The notes beneath the pieces were generated by a model. The model ran no database searches and was not told the origin of the DNA. It worked only from the letters and a program-made list of their open reading frames with translations. Positions 43,001-54,291 of a DNA stretch of 64,000 nt are shown piece after piece. Source of the DNA: Bathymodiolus brooksi (Eukaryota > Mollusca > Bivalvia > Mytilida > Modiolidae); the NCBI GenBank assembly GCA_963680875.1, contig OY804575.1, positions 28,920,494 through 28,984,493 on the forward strand, in the 5' to 3' direction. Numbering within the stretch: position 1 is the stretch's first letter; each line of letters starts with the position of its first letter. Position numbers and translations under genes: made by a program.

Positions 43001-46000
43001 GTGAGAGCAAAGACTGGTTGGCTCCGGATCATCGCATCATTAAGGAGTGAGAACAAAGACTGGTTGACTCGGGATCAAGTAATGTATCCCAGCTCACAGC
43101 ATTAAGGAGTGAGAGCAAAGACTGGTTGGCTCGGGATCACCAGAGCATTAAGGAGTGAGAGCAAAGATTGGTTGGCTCGGGATCATCGCAGCATTAAGGA
43201 GTGAGAGCAAAGACTGGTTGGCTCGGGATCATCGCATCATTAAGGAGTGAGAACAAAGACTGCTTGACTCGGGATCAGGTAATGTATCCAGCTCACAGCA
43301 TTAAGGAGTGAGAGCGAAAACTGGTTGACTCGGGATCATCGCAGCATTAAGGAGTGAGAGCAAAGACTTGTTGGCTCAGGATCAGGTAATGTATCCCAGA
43401 GCTCGCAGTATTAAGGAGTGAGAGCAAAGACTGTATGGCTCGGGATCATCGCAGCATTAAGGAGTGAGAACAAAGACTGGTTGGCTCGGGATCATCGCAG
43501 CATTAAGGAGTGAGAGGAAAGACTGGTTGGCCTGGGATCAGGTAATGTATCCCAGCTCGCAGCATTAAGGAGTGAGGGCAAAGATTGGTTGGCTCGGGAT
43601 CATGGCAACATTAAGGAGTGAGAGCAAAGACTGGTTGGCTCCGGATCATCGCAGCATTAAGGAGTGAGAACAAAGACTGGTTGGCTCGGGATCATCAGAG
43701 CATTAAGGAGTGAGAGCAAAGATTGGTTGGCTTGGGATCATCGCAGCATTAAGGAGTGAGAGCAAAGACTGGTTGGCTCGGGATCATCGCAGCATTAAGG
43801 AGTGAGAGCAAAGACTGGTTGGCTCGGGATCATCGCATCATTAAGGAGTGAGAGCAAAGACTGGTTAGCTCGGGATCATCGCAGCATTAAGGAGTGAGAG
43901 CAAAGACTGGTTAGCTCGGGATCATCGCAGCATTAAGGAGTGAGAGCAAAGACTGGTTAGCTCGGGAGTATCGCAGCATTAAGGAGTGAGAGCAAAGACT
44001 GGTTGGCTCGGGATCAGGTAATGTATCCCAGAGCTTGCAGTATTAAGGAGTGAGAGCAAAGACTGGTTGGCTCGGGATCATCGGAGCATAAAGGAGTGAG
44101 AGCAAAGACTGGTTGGCTCGGGATCATCAGAGCATTAAGGAGTGAGAGCAAAGATTGGTTGGCTCGAGATCATCGCAGCATTAAGAAGTGAGAGCAAAGA
44201 CTGGTTGGCTCGGGATCATCGCAGCATTAAGGAGTGAGAGCAAAGACTGGTTGGCTCCGGATCATCGCAACATTAAGGAGTGAGAACAAAGACTGTTTGG
44301 CTCCGGATCATCGCAGCATTAAGGAGTGAGAGGAAAGACTGGTTGGCTCCGGATCATCGCAGCATTAAGGAGTGAGAACAAAGACGGGTTGACTCGATAT
44401 CAAGTAATGTATCCCAGCTGACAGCATTAAGGAATGAGAGCAAAGACTGGTTGTCTCGGGATCATCAGAGCATTAAGGAGTGAGAGCAAAGATTGGTTGG
44501 CTCGGGATCATCGCAGCATTAAGGAGTGAGAGCAAAGACTGGTTGGTTCCGAATCATCGCAGCATTAAGGAGTGAGAGCAAAGACTGGTTGGCTCCGGAT
44601 CATCGCAGCATTAAGGAGTGAGAACAAAGACTGGTTTACTCGGGATCAAGTAATGTATCCCAGCTCACAGCATTAAGGAGTGAGAGCAAAGACTGGTTGG
44701 CTCGGGATCATCGCGGCATTAAGGAGTGAGAGCAAAGACTGGTTGGCTCAGGATCAAATAATGTATCCCAGAGCTCGCAGTATTAAGGAGTGAGAGCAAA
44801 GACTGGTTGGCTCGGGATCATCGCAGCATTAAGGAGTGAGAACAAAGACTGGTTGGCTCGGGATCATCGCAGCATTAAGGAGTGAGAGGAAAGACTGGTT
44901 GGCCTGGGATCAGGTAATGTATCCCAGCTCGCAGCATTAAGGAGTGAGGGCAAAGATTGGTTGGCTCGGGATCATGGCAACATTAAGGAGTGAGAGCAAA
45001 GACTGGTTGGCTCCGGATCATCGCAGCATTAAGGAGTGAGAACAAAGACTGGTTAGCTCGGGATCATCAGAGCATTAAGGAGTGAGAGCAAAGATTGGTT
45101 GGCTCGGGATCATCGCAGCATTAAGGAGTGAGAGCAAAGACTGGTTGGCTCGGGATCATCGCAGCATTAAGGAGTGAGAGCAAAGACTGGTTGGCTCGGG
45201 ATCATCGCATCATTAAGGAGTGAGAGCAAAGACTGGTTAGCTCGGGATCATCGCAGCATTAAGGAGTGAGAGCAAAGACTGTTTAGCTCGGGATCATCGC
45301 AGCATTAAGGAGTGAGAGCAAAGACTGGTTGGCTCGGGATCAGGTAATGTATCCCAGAGCTTGCAGTATTAAGGAGTGAGAGCAAAGACTGGTTGGCTCG
45401 GGATCATCGGAGCATTAAGGAGTGAGAGCAAAGATTGGTTGGCTCTGGATCATCGCAGCATTAAGGAGTGAGAGCAAAGACCGGTTGGCTCGAGATCATC
45501 GCATCATTAAGGAGTGAGAGCAAAGACCGGTTGGCTCGAGATCATCGCATCATTAAGGAGTGAGAGCAAAGACTGGTTGGTTCGGGATCAGGTAATGTAT
45601 CCCAGAGCTCGCAGCATTAAGGAGTGAGAGCAAAGACTGGTTGACTCGGGATCAGGTAATGTATCCCAGAGCTCGCAGCATTAAGGAGTGAGAGCAAAGA
45701 CTGGTTGACTCGGGATAAGGTAATGTATCCCAGAGCTCGCAGCATTAAGGAGTGAGAGCAAAGACTGGTTAACCCGCAGTAGGTAATGTATCCCAGAGCT
45801 CGCAGCATTAAGGAGTGAGAGCAAAGACCGGTTGAATCGGGATCAGGTAATGTATCCCAGAGCTCGCAGCATTAAGGAGTGAGAGCAAAGACTGGTTGAC
45901 TCGGGGTCATTGCAGCATTAAGGAGTGAGAGCAAAGACTGGTTGACTCGGGATCAGGTAATGTATCCCAGAGCTCGCAGCATTAAGGAGTGAGAGCAAAG

Positions 46001-49000
46001 ACTGGTTGACTCGGGATCAGGTGATGTATCCCAGAGCTCGCAGCATTAAGGAGTGAGAGCAAAGACTGGTTGGTTCGGGATCAGGTAATGTATCCCAGAG
46101 CTCGCAGCATTAAGGAGAGAGAGCAAAGACTGGTTGACTCGGGATCATCGCAGCATTAAGGAGTGAGAGCAAAGACTGGTTGACTCAGGAGCAGGTAATG
46201 TATCCCAGAGCTCGCAGCATTAAGGAGTGAGAGCAAAGACCGGTTGGCTCGGGATCAGGTAATGTATCCAAGAGCTCGCAGCATTAAGGAGTGAGAGCAA
46301 AGACTGGTTGACTCGGGATCATCGCAGCATTAAGGAGTGAGAGCAAAGACTGGTTGGCTCCGGATCATCGCAGCATTAAGGAGTGAGAACAAAGACTGGT
46401 TGACTCGGGATCAAGTAATGTATCCCACCTCACAGCATTAAGGAGTGAGAGCAAAAACTGGTTGGTTCGGGATCATCAGAGCATTAAGGAGTGAGAGCAA
46501 AGATTGGTTGGCTCGGGATCATCGCAGCATTAAGGAGTGAGAGCAAAGACCGGTTGGCTCCGGATCATTGCATCATTAAGGAATGAGAGCAAAGACTGGT
46601 TGGCTCGGGATCATCGCAGCATTAAGGAGTGAGAGCAAAGACTGGTTGGCTCCGGATCATCGCAACATTAAGGAGTGAGAACAAAGACTGTTTGACTCGG
46701 GATCAGGTAATGTATCCAGCTCACAGCATTAAGGAGTGAGAGCGAAAACTGGTTGACTCGGGATCATCGCAGCATTAAGGAGTGAGAGCAAAGACTGGTT
46801 GGCTCAGGATCAGGTAATGTATCCCAGAGCTCGCAGTATTAAGGAGTGAGAGCAAAGACTGGTTGGCTCGGGATCATCGCAGCAGTAAGGAGTGAGAACA
46901 AAGACTGGTTGCTTCGGGATCATCGCAGCATTAAGGAGTGAGAGGAAAGACTGGATGGCCTGGGATCAGGTAATGTATCCCAGCTCGCGGCATTAAGGAG
47001 TGAGGGCAAAGATTGGTTGGCTCGGGATCATGGCAACATTAAGGAGTGAGAGCAAAGACTGGTTGGCTCCGGATCATCGCAGCATTAAAGAGTGAGAACA
47101 AAGACTGGTTGGCTCGGGATCATCAGAGCATTAAGGAGTGAGAGCAAAGATTGGTTGGCTCGGGATCATCGCAGCATTAAGGAGTGAGAGCAAAGACTGG
47201 TTGGCTCGGGATCATCGCAGCATTAAGGAATGAGAGCAAAGACTGGTTGGCTCGGGATCATCGCATCATTAAGGAGTGAGAGCAAAGACTGGTTAGCTCG
47301 GGATCATCGCAGCATTAAGGAGTGAGAGCAAAGACTGGTTAGCTCGGGATCATCGCAGCATTAAGGAGTGAGAGCAAAGTCTGGTTGGCTCGGGATCAGG
47401 TAATGTATCCCAGAGCTTGCAGTATTAAGGAGTGAGAGCAAAGACAGGTTGGCTCGGGAAAATCGGAGCATTAAGGAGTGAGAGCAAAGATTGGTTGGCT
47501 CTGGATCATCGCAGCATTAAGGAGTGAGAGCAAAGACTGGTTGGCTCGGGATCATCGCATCATTAAGGAGTGAGAGCAAAGACTGGTTGGTTCGGGATCA
47601 GGTAATGTATCCCAGAGCTCGCAGCATTAAGGAGTGAGAGCAAAGACTGGTTGACTCGGGATCATGTAATGTATCCCAAAGCTCGCAGCATTAAGGAGTG
47701 AGAGCAAAGACTGGTTGGCTTGGGATCATCGCAGCATTAAGGAGTGAGAGCAAAGACTGGTTGACTCAGGAGCAGGTAATGTATCCCAGAGCTCGCAGCA
47801 TTAAGGAGTGAGAGCAAAGACCGGTTGACTCGGGATCAGGTAATGTATCCCAGAGCTCGCAGCATTAAGGAGTGAGAGCAAAGACTGGTTGACTCGGTAT
47901 CATCGCAGCATTAAGGAGTGAGAGCAAAGACTGGTTGGCTCCGGATCATCGCAGCATTAAGGAGTGAGAACAAAGACTGGTTGACTCGGGATCAAGTAAT
48001 GTATCCCAGCTCACAGCATTAAGGAGTGAGAGCAAAGACTGGTTGGCTCGGGATCATCAGAGCATTAAGGAGTGAGAGCAAAGATTGGTTGGCTAGGGAT
48101 CATCGCATCATTAAGGAGTGAGAGCAAAGACTGGTTAGCTCGGGATCATCGCAGCATTAAGGAGTGAGAGCAAAGACTGGTTAGCTCGGGAGCATCGCAG
48201 CATTAAGGAGTGAGAGCAAAGACTGGTTGGCTCGGGATCATCGCAGCATTAAGGAGTGAGAGGAAAGACTGGTTGGCCTGGGATCAGGTAATGTATCCCA
48301 GCTCGCAGCATTAAGGAGTGAGGGCAAAGATTGGTTGGCTCGGGATCATGGCAACATTAAGGAGTGAGAGCAAAGACTGGTTGGCTCCGGATCATCGCAG
48401 CATTAAAGAGTGAGAACAAAGACTGGTTGGCTCGGGATCATCAGAGCATTAAGGAGTGAGAGCAAAGATTGGTTGGCTCGGGATCATCGCAGCATTAAGG
48501 AGTGAGAGCAAAGACTGGTTGGCTCGGGATCATCGCAGCATTAAGGAATGAGAGCAAAGACTGGTTGTCTCGGGATCATCGCATCATTAAGGAGTGAGAG
48601 CAAAGACTGGTTAGCTCGGGATCATCGCAGCATTAAGGAGTGAGAGCAAAGACTGGTTAGCTCGGGATCATCGCAGCATTAAGGAGTGAGAGCAAAGTCT
48701 GGTTGGCTCGGGATCAGGTAATGTATCCCAGAGCTTGCAGTATTAAGGAGTGAGAGCAAAGACTGGTTGGCTCGGGAAAATCGGAGCATTAAGGAGTGAG
48801 AGCAAAGATTGGTTGGCTCTGGATCATCGCAGCATTAAGGAGTGAGAGCAAAGACTGGTTGGCTCGGGATCATCGCATCATTAAGGAGTGAGAGCAAAGA
48901 CTGGTTGGTTCGGGATCAGGTAATGTATCCCAGAGCTCGCAGCATTAAGGAGTGAGAGCAAAGACTGGTTGACTCGGGATCATGTAATGTATCCCAGAGC

Positions 49001-51300
49001 TCGCAGCATTAAGGAGTGAGAGCAAAGACTGGTTGACTCGGGATCAGGTAATGTATCCCAGAGCTCGCAGCATTAAGGAGTGAGAGCAAAGACTGGTTGA
49101 CTCAGGAGCAGGTAATGTATCCCAGAGCTCGCAGCATTAAGGAGTGAGAGCAAAGACCGGTTGACTCGGGATCAGGTAATGTATCCCAGAGCTCGCAGCA
49201 TTAAGGAGTGAGAGCAAAGACTGGTTGACTCGGGATCATCGCAGCATTAAGGTGTGAGAACAAAGACTGGTTGACTCGGGATCAGGTGATGTATCCTAGA
49301 GCTCGCAGCATTAAGGAGTGAGAGCAAAGACTGGTTGGCTCGGGATCATCGCAGCATTAAGGAGTGAGAGCAAAGACTGGTTGACTCAGGAGCAGGTAAT
49401 GTATCCCAGAGCTCGCAGCATTAAGGAGTGAGAGCAAAGACCGGTTGACTCGGGATCAGGTAATGTATCCCAGAGCTCGCAGCATTAAGGAGTGAGAGCA
49501 AAGACTGGTTGACTCGGGATCATCGCAGCATTAAGGAGTGAGAGCAAAGACTGGTTGGCTCCGAATCATCGCAGCATTAAGGAGTGAGAACAAAGACTGG
49601 TTGACTCGGGATCAAGTAATGTATCCCAGCTCACAGCATTAAGGAGTGAGAGCAAAGACTGGTTGGCTCGGGATCATCAGAGCATTAAGGAGTGAGAGCA
49701 AAGATTGGTTGGCTCGGGATCATCGCATCATTAAGGAGTGAGAGCAAAGACTGGTTAGCTCGGGATCATCGCAGCATTAAGGAGTGAGAGCAAAGATTGG
49801 TTAGCTCGGGAGCATCGCAGCATTAAGGAGTGAGAGCAAAGACTGGTTGGCTCGGGACCAGGTAATGTATCCCAGAGCTTGCAGTATTAAGGACTGAGAG
49901 CAAAGACTGGTTGGCTCGGGATCATCGGAGCATTAAGGAGTGAGAGCAAAGATTGGTTGGCTCTGGATCATCGCAGCATTAAGGAGTGAGAGCAAAGACT
50001 GGTTGGCTCGGGATCATCGCATCATTAAGGAGTGAGGGCAAAGACTGGTTGGCTCAGGATCATCGCAGCATTAAGGAGTGAGAGCAAACACTGGTTGGTT
50101 CGGGATCAGGTAATGTATTCCAGCTCGCAGCAATAAGGAGTGAGAGTAAAGACTGGTTAACCTGGGATCAGGTAATGTATCCCAAAATCTCCCAGCATTA
50201 AGGAGTGAGAACAAAGACTGGTTGACTCGTGATCAGGTAATGTATCCCAGAGCTCGCAGCATTAAGGAGTGAGAGCAAAGACTGGTTGACTCAGGAGCAG
50301 GTAATGTATCCCAGAGCTCGCAGCATTAAGGAGTGAGAGCAAAGACTGGGTGGCTCGGGATCAGGTAATGTATCCCAGAGCTCGCAGCATTAAGGAGAGA
50401 GAGAGCAAAGACTGGTTGACTCGGGATCATCGCAGCATTAAGGAGTGAGAGCAAAGACTGGTTGACTCAGGAGTAGGTAATGTATCCCAGAGCTCGCAGC
50501 ATAAAGGAGTGAGAGCAAAGACCGGTTGACTCGGGATCAGGTAATGTATCCCAGAGCTCGCAGCATTAAGGAGTGAGAGCAAAGACTGGTTGACTCGGGA
50601 TCATCGCAACATTAAGGAGTGAGAGCAAAGACTGGTTGACTCGGGATCAGGTGATGTATCCCAGAGCTCACATCATTAAGGAGTGAGAGCAAAGACTGGT
50701 TGGCTCGGGATCAGGTAATGTATCCCAGAGCTCGCAGCATTAAGGAGAGAGAGCAAAGACTGGTTGACTCGGGATCATCGCAGCATTAAGGAGTGAGAGC
50801 AAAGACTGGTTGACTCAGGAGCAGGTAATGTATCCCAGAGCTCGCAGCATTAAGGAGTGAGAGCAAAGACTGGTTGACCCGGGATCAGGTAATGTATCCC
50901 AGAGCTCGCAGCATTAAGGAGTGAGAGCAAAGACTGGTTGACTCGGGATCATCGCAGCATTAAGGAGTGAGAGCAAAGACTGGTTGACCCGGGATCAGGT
51001 GATGTATACCAGAGCTCACAGCATTAAGGAGTGAGAGCAAAGACTGGTTGACTGGGGATCATCGCAGCATTAAGGAGTGGGAGCAAAGACTGGTTGGGTC
51101 GGGATCAGCTAATATATCCCAGTAGACTGTTTCAGTGAGCTAGCACCATAGAAACCCAACTAAGCATTGTGGTCTAGTTAAAATCGGACATCATTATCAT
51201 CTCACTGAATTTTAACTTTTTCTCACCATGATATAGCTAAAATGCTCCTTTCGCGTTAGACAACACCCACTCACTCATTTTGGCACAATACGTATTCAAA
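40040..51300 (+). repeat. SINE-2 copy split by its own expanded core
   Basis: Head with GTGTTCGATTCCCGGTCG at 40077, body CCAGAAACTTACAAAATTG, then the array, then TTTCAGTGAGCTAGCACC at 51129 and tail GCGTTAGACAACACCCACTC at 51256. The head and tail parts match 2610-2990 nearly base for base. Confidence 0.7.
40140..51112. repeat. Giant SINE-derived minisatellite, about 11 kb, roughly 200 units
   Basis: Two interleaved unit classes share GCAGCATTAAGGAGTGAGAG and CAAAGACTGGTTGGCTCGGG. The 46-bp class ends GATCATC. The 62/64-bp class has GATCAGGTAATGTATCCCAG(AG)CTC. Blocks of many units recur (for example the variant GGCCTGGGATCAGG at about 41720, 43530, 44900, 46960 and 48277), so there is higher-order structure. 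It replaces a two-unit stretch at 2700-2820 and is flanked by the same SINE head (40070) and tail (51113-51290). It lies in the intron between the DED and DD exons of adaptor copy A2. Confidence 0.95.
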
Positions 51301-51359
51301 CTATCAATTGAGTATTTTCATAATCATATTAAGACTCGTTACCGTAATTGACTATGAGT

Positions 51360-51560
51360 AACAGAGCGGGTGTTTTAGTAGAAACAGGAACTGCTGATCC
51401 TTCGCGAGCACTTGGAGTCACCCCCATTTTTGGTCCGTTACTAATCTTTATAGTTTTTTGTGTTGTGTTTGTTTGGTTTTGTTTGTCTTTGTTCTGTATC
51501 TTATGCATGGTTTAGACTATGATTCTGAATTGTCCATTCAAAATTGATTCTTCTGGTTTT
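51360..51560 (+). repeat. Dispersed repeat R1 relative in adaptor A2 intron
   Basis: Near-identical to 3065-3260 (GGAACTGCTGATCCTTCGCG), part of the duplicated unit. Confidence 0.5.
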
Positions 51561-51670
51561 TTTTAGCGTTTATATATTATGGACCATTATTGTATCTTTG
51601 TGATAGTGAAGTACGAATCTATCATATTAAAGAATTTATTACGTCTTTTATTTTATTATTGACTTAATAC

Positions 51671-52033
51671 CTTGGAAATGTCTTGTGTTGTTATGTGACT
51701 TCATTATCCTTCTAATTTCGTCTTCACTTCTTTCTATAATTTGTACATGATTCTGGTCGAATTCGCTGAGTATCTTTTCAAAACCTCCATATTTTCCAAC
51801 TTCAACAAAATGATTTTTTCTAAAGCTTCAAATACGTCTATGAAGTTTTTTTTTACACTTTTCGATAAAACGGATACCATATATGGAACTAGTCTCCTTA
51901 TTGACTGATGGATCGATGACATTGCTCAAGTTTGCAAGTAGTCTAAGATGGACCTCTTGTGCTGCCGTTGGATAATTTCTCTTTGGATCTCTTGAATCAC
52001 GATAATAATTCCTTGCTGTTGAGTTCCTTCTGT
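51671..52033 (-). pseudogene. FADD-like adaptor copy A2, broken death-effector-domain exon
   Basis: Counterpart of 3367-3756. Its 5' half is in frame (NSTARNYYRDSRDP, then HLRLLANLSN) where A1 is broken, and it has nine A in the run where A1 has eight. It carries its own lesions: about 23 bases are missing at about 51899 (between VNK and RRLVP), and one base is missing near 51811 (EKINF becomes EKIIL). Either produces a premature stop. The donor is now GTATTA instead of GTAAGT. Confidence 0.42.
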
Positions 52034-52249
52034 CTGAATCAATTTTATATTAAATAAAATTAATTCTGTATTATTGGAGAATTCTTCTCTCCGGATACTT
52101 TTTCGTTCCTTTGGTTATTACTTCTTTTCTACTTATATTAGCTTTTTTGAAAAATGAAAGAATACTTTTACTTTACATATCCATAAAACAAAATAACAAG
52201 ACCCAATGCCTTATATGTACGTGTATTAGGAATTTGTAGAGTGTCGCGT

Positions 52250-52790
52250 ATTAGAACTTGATTATTGTGACCTTGACATTTGAACACAAGGTCAAATAAT
52301 TGATTATTTATCATACCACTGTCTGGGCAGAACTTTATTATCTAAAGTATCAGTATATAAATATTTTGTATGTATATGTATTTCAAACATATAGGACATT
52401 GTGCAACTGCAACCTCTGACAAATCTTCACCTTGTTGAAGGTAGTCAGTAGTTAGAACAAGAAAAAGTAGAAGTTTGGCAATGGCTAGAGGTCGGAAATG
52501 CGGTTTTGACCATCAGTAAAACAAAACTTGAACGACTCTGACATTAAGTTGAAATTCTTGTTAAACACCTATCATCTTGTGAATTACATATTTATCATTG
52601 ACTTTTCACAAAAGTTAAATCTTTGATCTTTGTGGTTTAGTTTGAGAGTTTTCTTAGAGGCAGTGGAATTGCTCATTACTGTTAGTATTGTTGGATATAT
52701 CCACTGTCATTGTGCCATTTTTCATATTAAGTTTTGCACAATAAAATGAACAACAGTTCTAAAATCTAATGTAAAAATCGTAGAAAAAGA
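52250..52790. other. Unit-2-specific sequence, no gene seen
   Basis: No match to unit 1, which has the Harbinger/54-bp-array region at this place. Plain AT-rich sequence. Confidence 0.35.
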
Positions 52791-52792
52791 GA

Positions 52793-53045
52793 CAAAAATT
52801 TATACACCTAGCACAAATTTATACACCTAACACAAATTTATACACCTAGCATAGATTTATACACCTGGCACAAATTTATATACCTAACACAAATGTATAC
52901 ACCTAACACAAATTTATACACCTAGCACAAATTTATACACCTAGCACAAATTTATACACCTAGCATAGATTTATACACCTGGCACAAATTTATACACCTA
53001 ACACAAATTTATACACCTAACACAAATTTATACACCTAGCATAAA
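52793..53045. repeat. 19-bp minisatellite, about 13 units
   Basis: Units CACAAATTTATACACCTAG/A, period 19, with variants ATAGATTTATAC and CTGGCAC recurring in the same order twice. Unique to duplication unit 2. Confidence 0.93.
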
Positions 53046-53162
53046 TTCACATGACCGTTAACTTTCCTAAATTGAGATATATAGGTTAATCAATATAAGA
53101 AGAATGCCAGAACCAACGTCGCCACTGATGTGGAATTAAGGTATACAAGACCCTGTTTTATA

Positions 53163-54156
53163 CCCATCATGATAATAATTCGACTTTAACAATACTAAGA
53201 TTTATGTTAAATAAGTTGCTAAGAAAAGTTTGAAGATACCAAAGGGATAATCAGAAGCCGTAAATTAAAGAAGGTCAGACAATGTCATGACCAAAAACAA
53301 AAAACAAAAAAACAATGATCTACAAAACACTACATAGAAAACTAATATTGAGCAACACGAACCCCACTAAAAAAGGGGGGCTCAGGTGCTCCAGTCAACT
53401 GTTCTTCTGAAACTAAGACATTTCCCAGAATATCAAACTAATATTTTGTGAATATTGTTACAACATTCTGTAATAGTGTGTTTTCTGTAGAATTTTGACC
53501 TTCGGAATTACATGTTGCTTTCTTTGTTGGTTTTATATGTTAACAGTCTTTGGCGGTCAAATTTAAAGCTGCGATGGTATGGTTATTGAATTTACATCAA
53601 TATATACTATCACTGCTAATTACAACTCAAGTCATGTGTTGTGCATTTCTGTATGATTTTTGTCAGTGAGTTGCTTCAGATCGGAGGGTTTCTACAGGTG
53701 CTCTGGCTACCTCTGGCTACCTCCAATAATAAAACCCAATGTCACGAAATAATTGAAATATTGTTTAAAGTGGAGTTGAACTCCGATAACATATCAACCT
53801 ATATACATTTTATAATGCAGATTAAAAGACGAAAACTACATAAATACAGTTTGTACTACAACAAATCAAGCGAATCAAATATGATTTGTTCTTTCATTTG
53901 TTACATATATCAAAGTGGTACTTTATTTCTTATCGTCAACATACAACCTATTAACACTAATTTATTTAACAAGACCTATTTCACTTTTTTAAAATTCTAT
54001 TTCATTTATAACATGGATAGATTCCAGATTTAAATATACATCTATGGGAAGTTGCATGACGTTTTTTAAATCAATTTAAACTACTCAGGTAGAAACAGGT
54101 ATTTAGTGTAGAAGGAAGTACAAGGAACAACTTGTTTTTACCTCTTCTGGATAAAA
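53163..54156. other. Upstream region of kinase copy B
   Basis: Counterpart of 7440-8424 with the inverted R1 fragment (53230-53405) and decayed SINE-1 (53565-53780). A short in-place duplication (CTCTGGCTACCTC repeated at 53700) is absent from copy A. Confidence 0.4.
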
Positions 54157-54291
54157 ATGGACGGTAATAGCATGATTGGTAAAACGCGTGGCGATTATAC
54201 TGTTCAAAAAGATGTTGGGAAAGGAACATTTGGACAAGTTTACCAGGTGACAAGAACTGATCAGATTCCTACAAGCGCGGGCACATATCAG
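54157..54291 (+). CDS. Kinase copy B exon 1
   Basis: Forty-five codons, ATG to CAG|gtatat, with the same Kozak-like context as copy A. The nucleotide-binding loop GKGTFGQV is intact. The two differences from copy A are both replacements. Confidence 0.82.

Noticed and set aside
40140..51112. CRISPR-like array
   Set aside because: There are no unique spacers between repeats; units are contiguous variants of one sequence in a eukaryotic intron.
53641..54033. A 130-codon ORF just upstream of kinase copy B (and the 90-codon one at 8029)
   Set aside because: It overlaps a decayed SINE, is shortened by a frameshift in copy A, and has low-complexity composition. No domain is visible.
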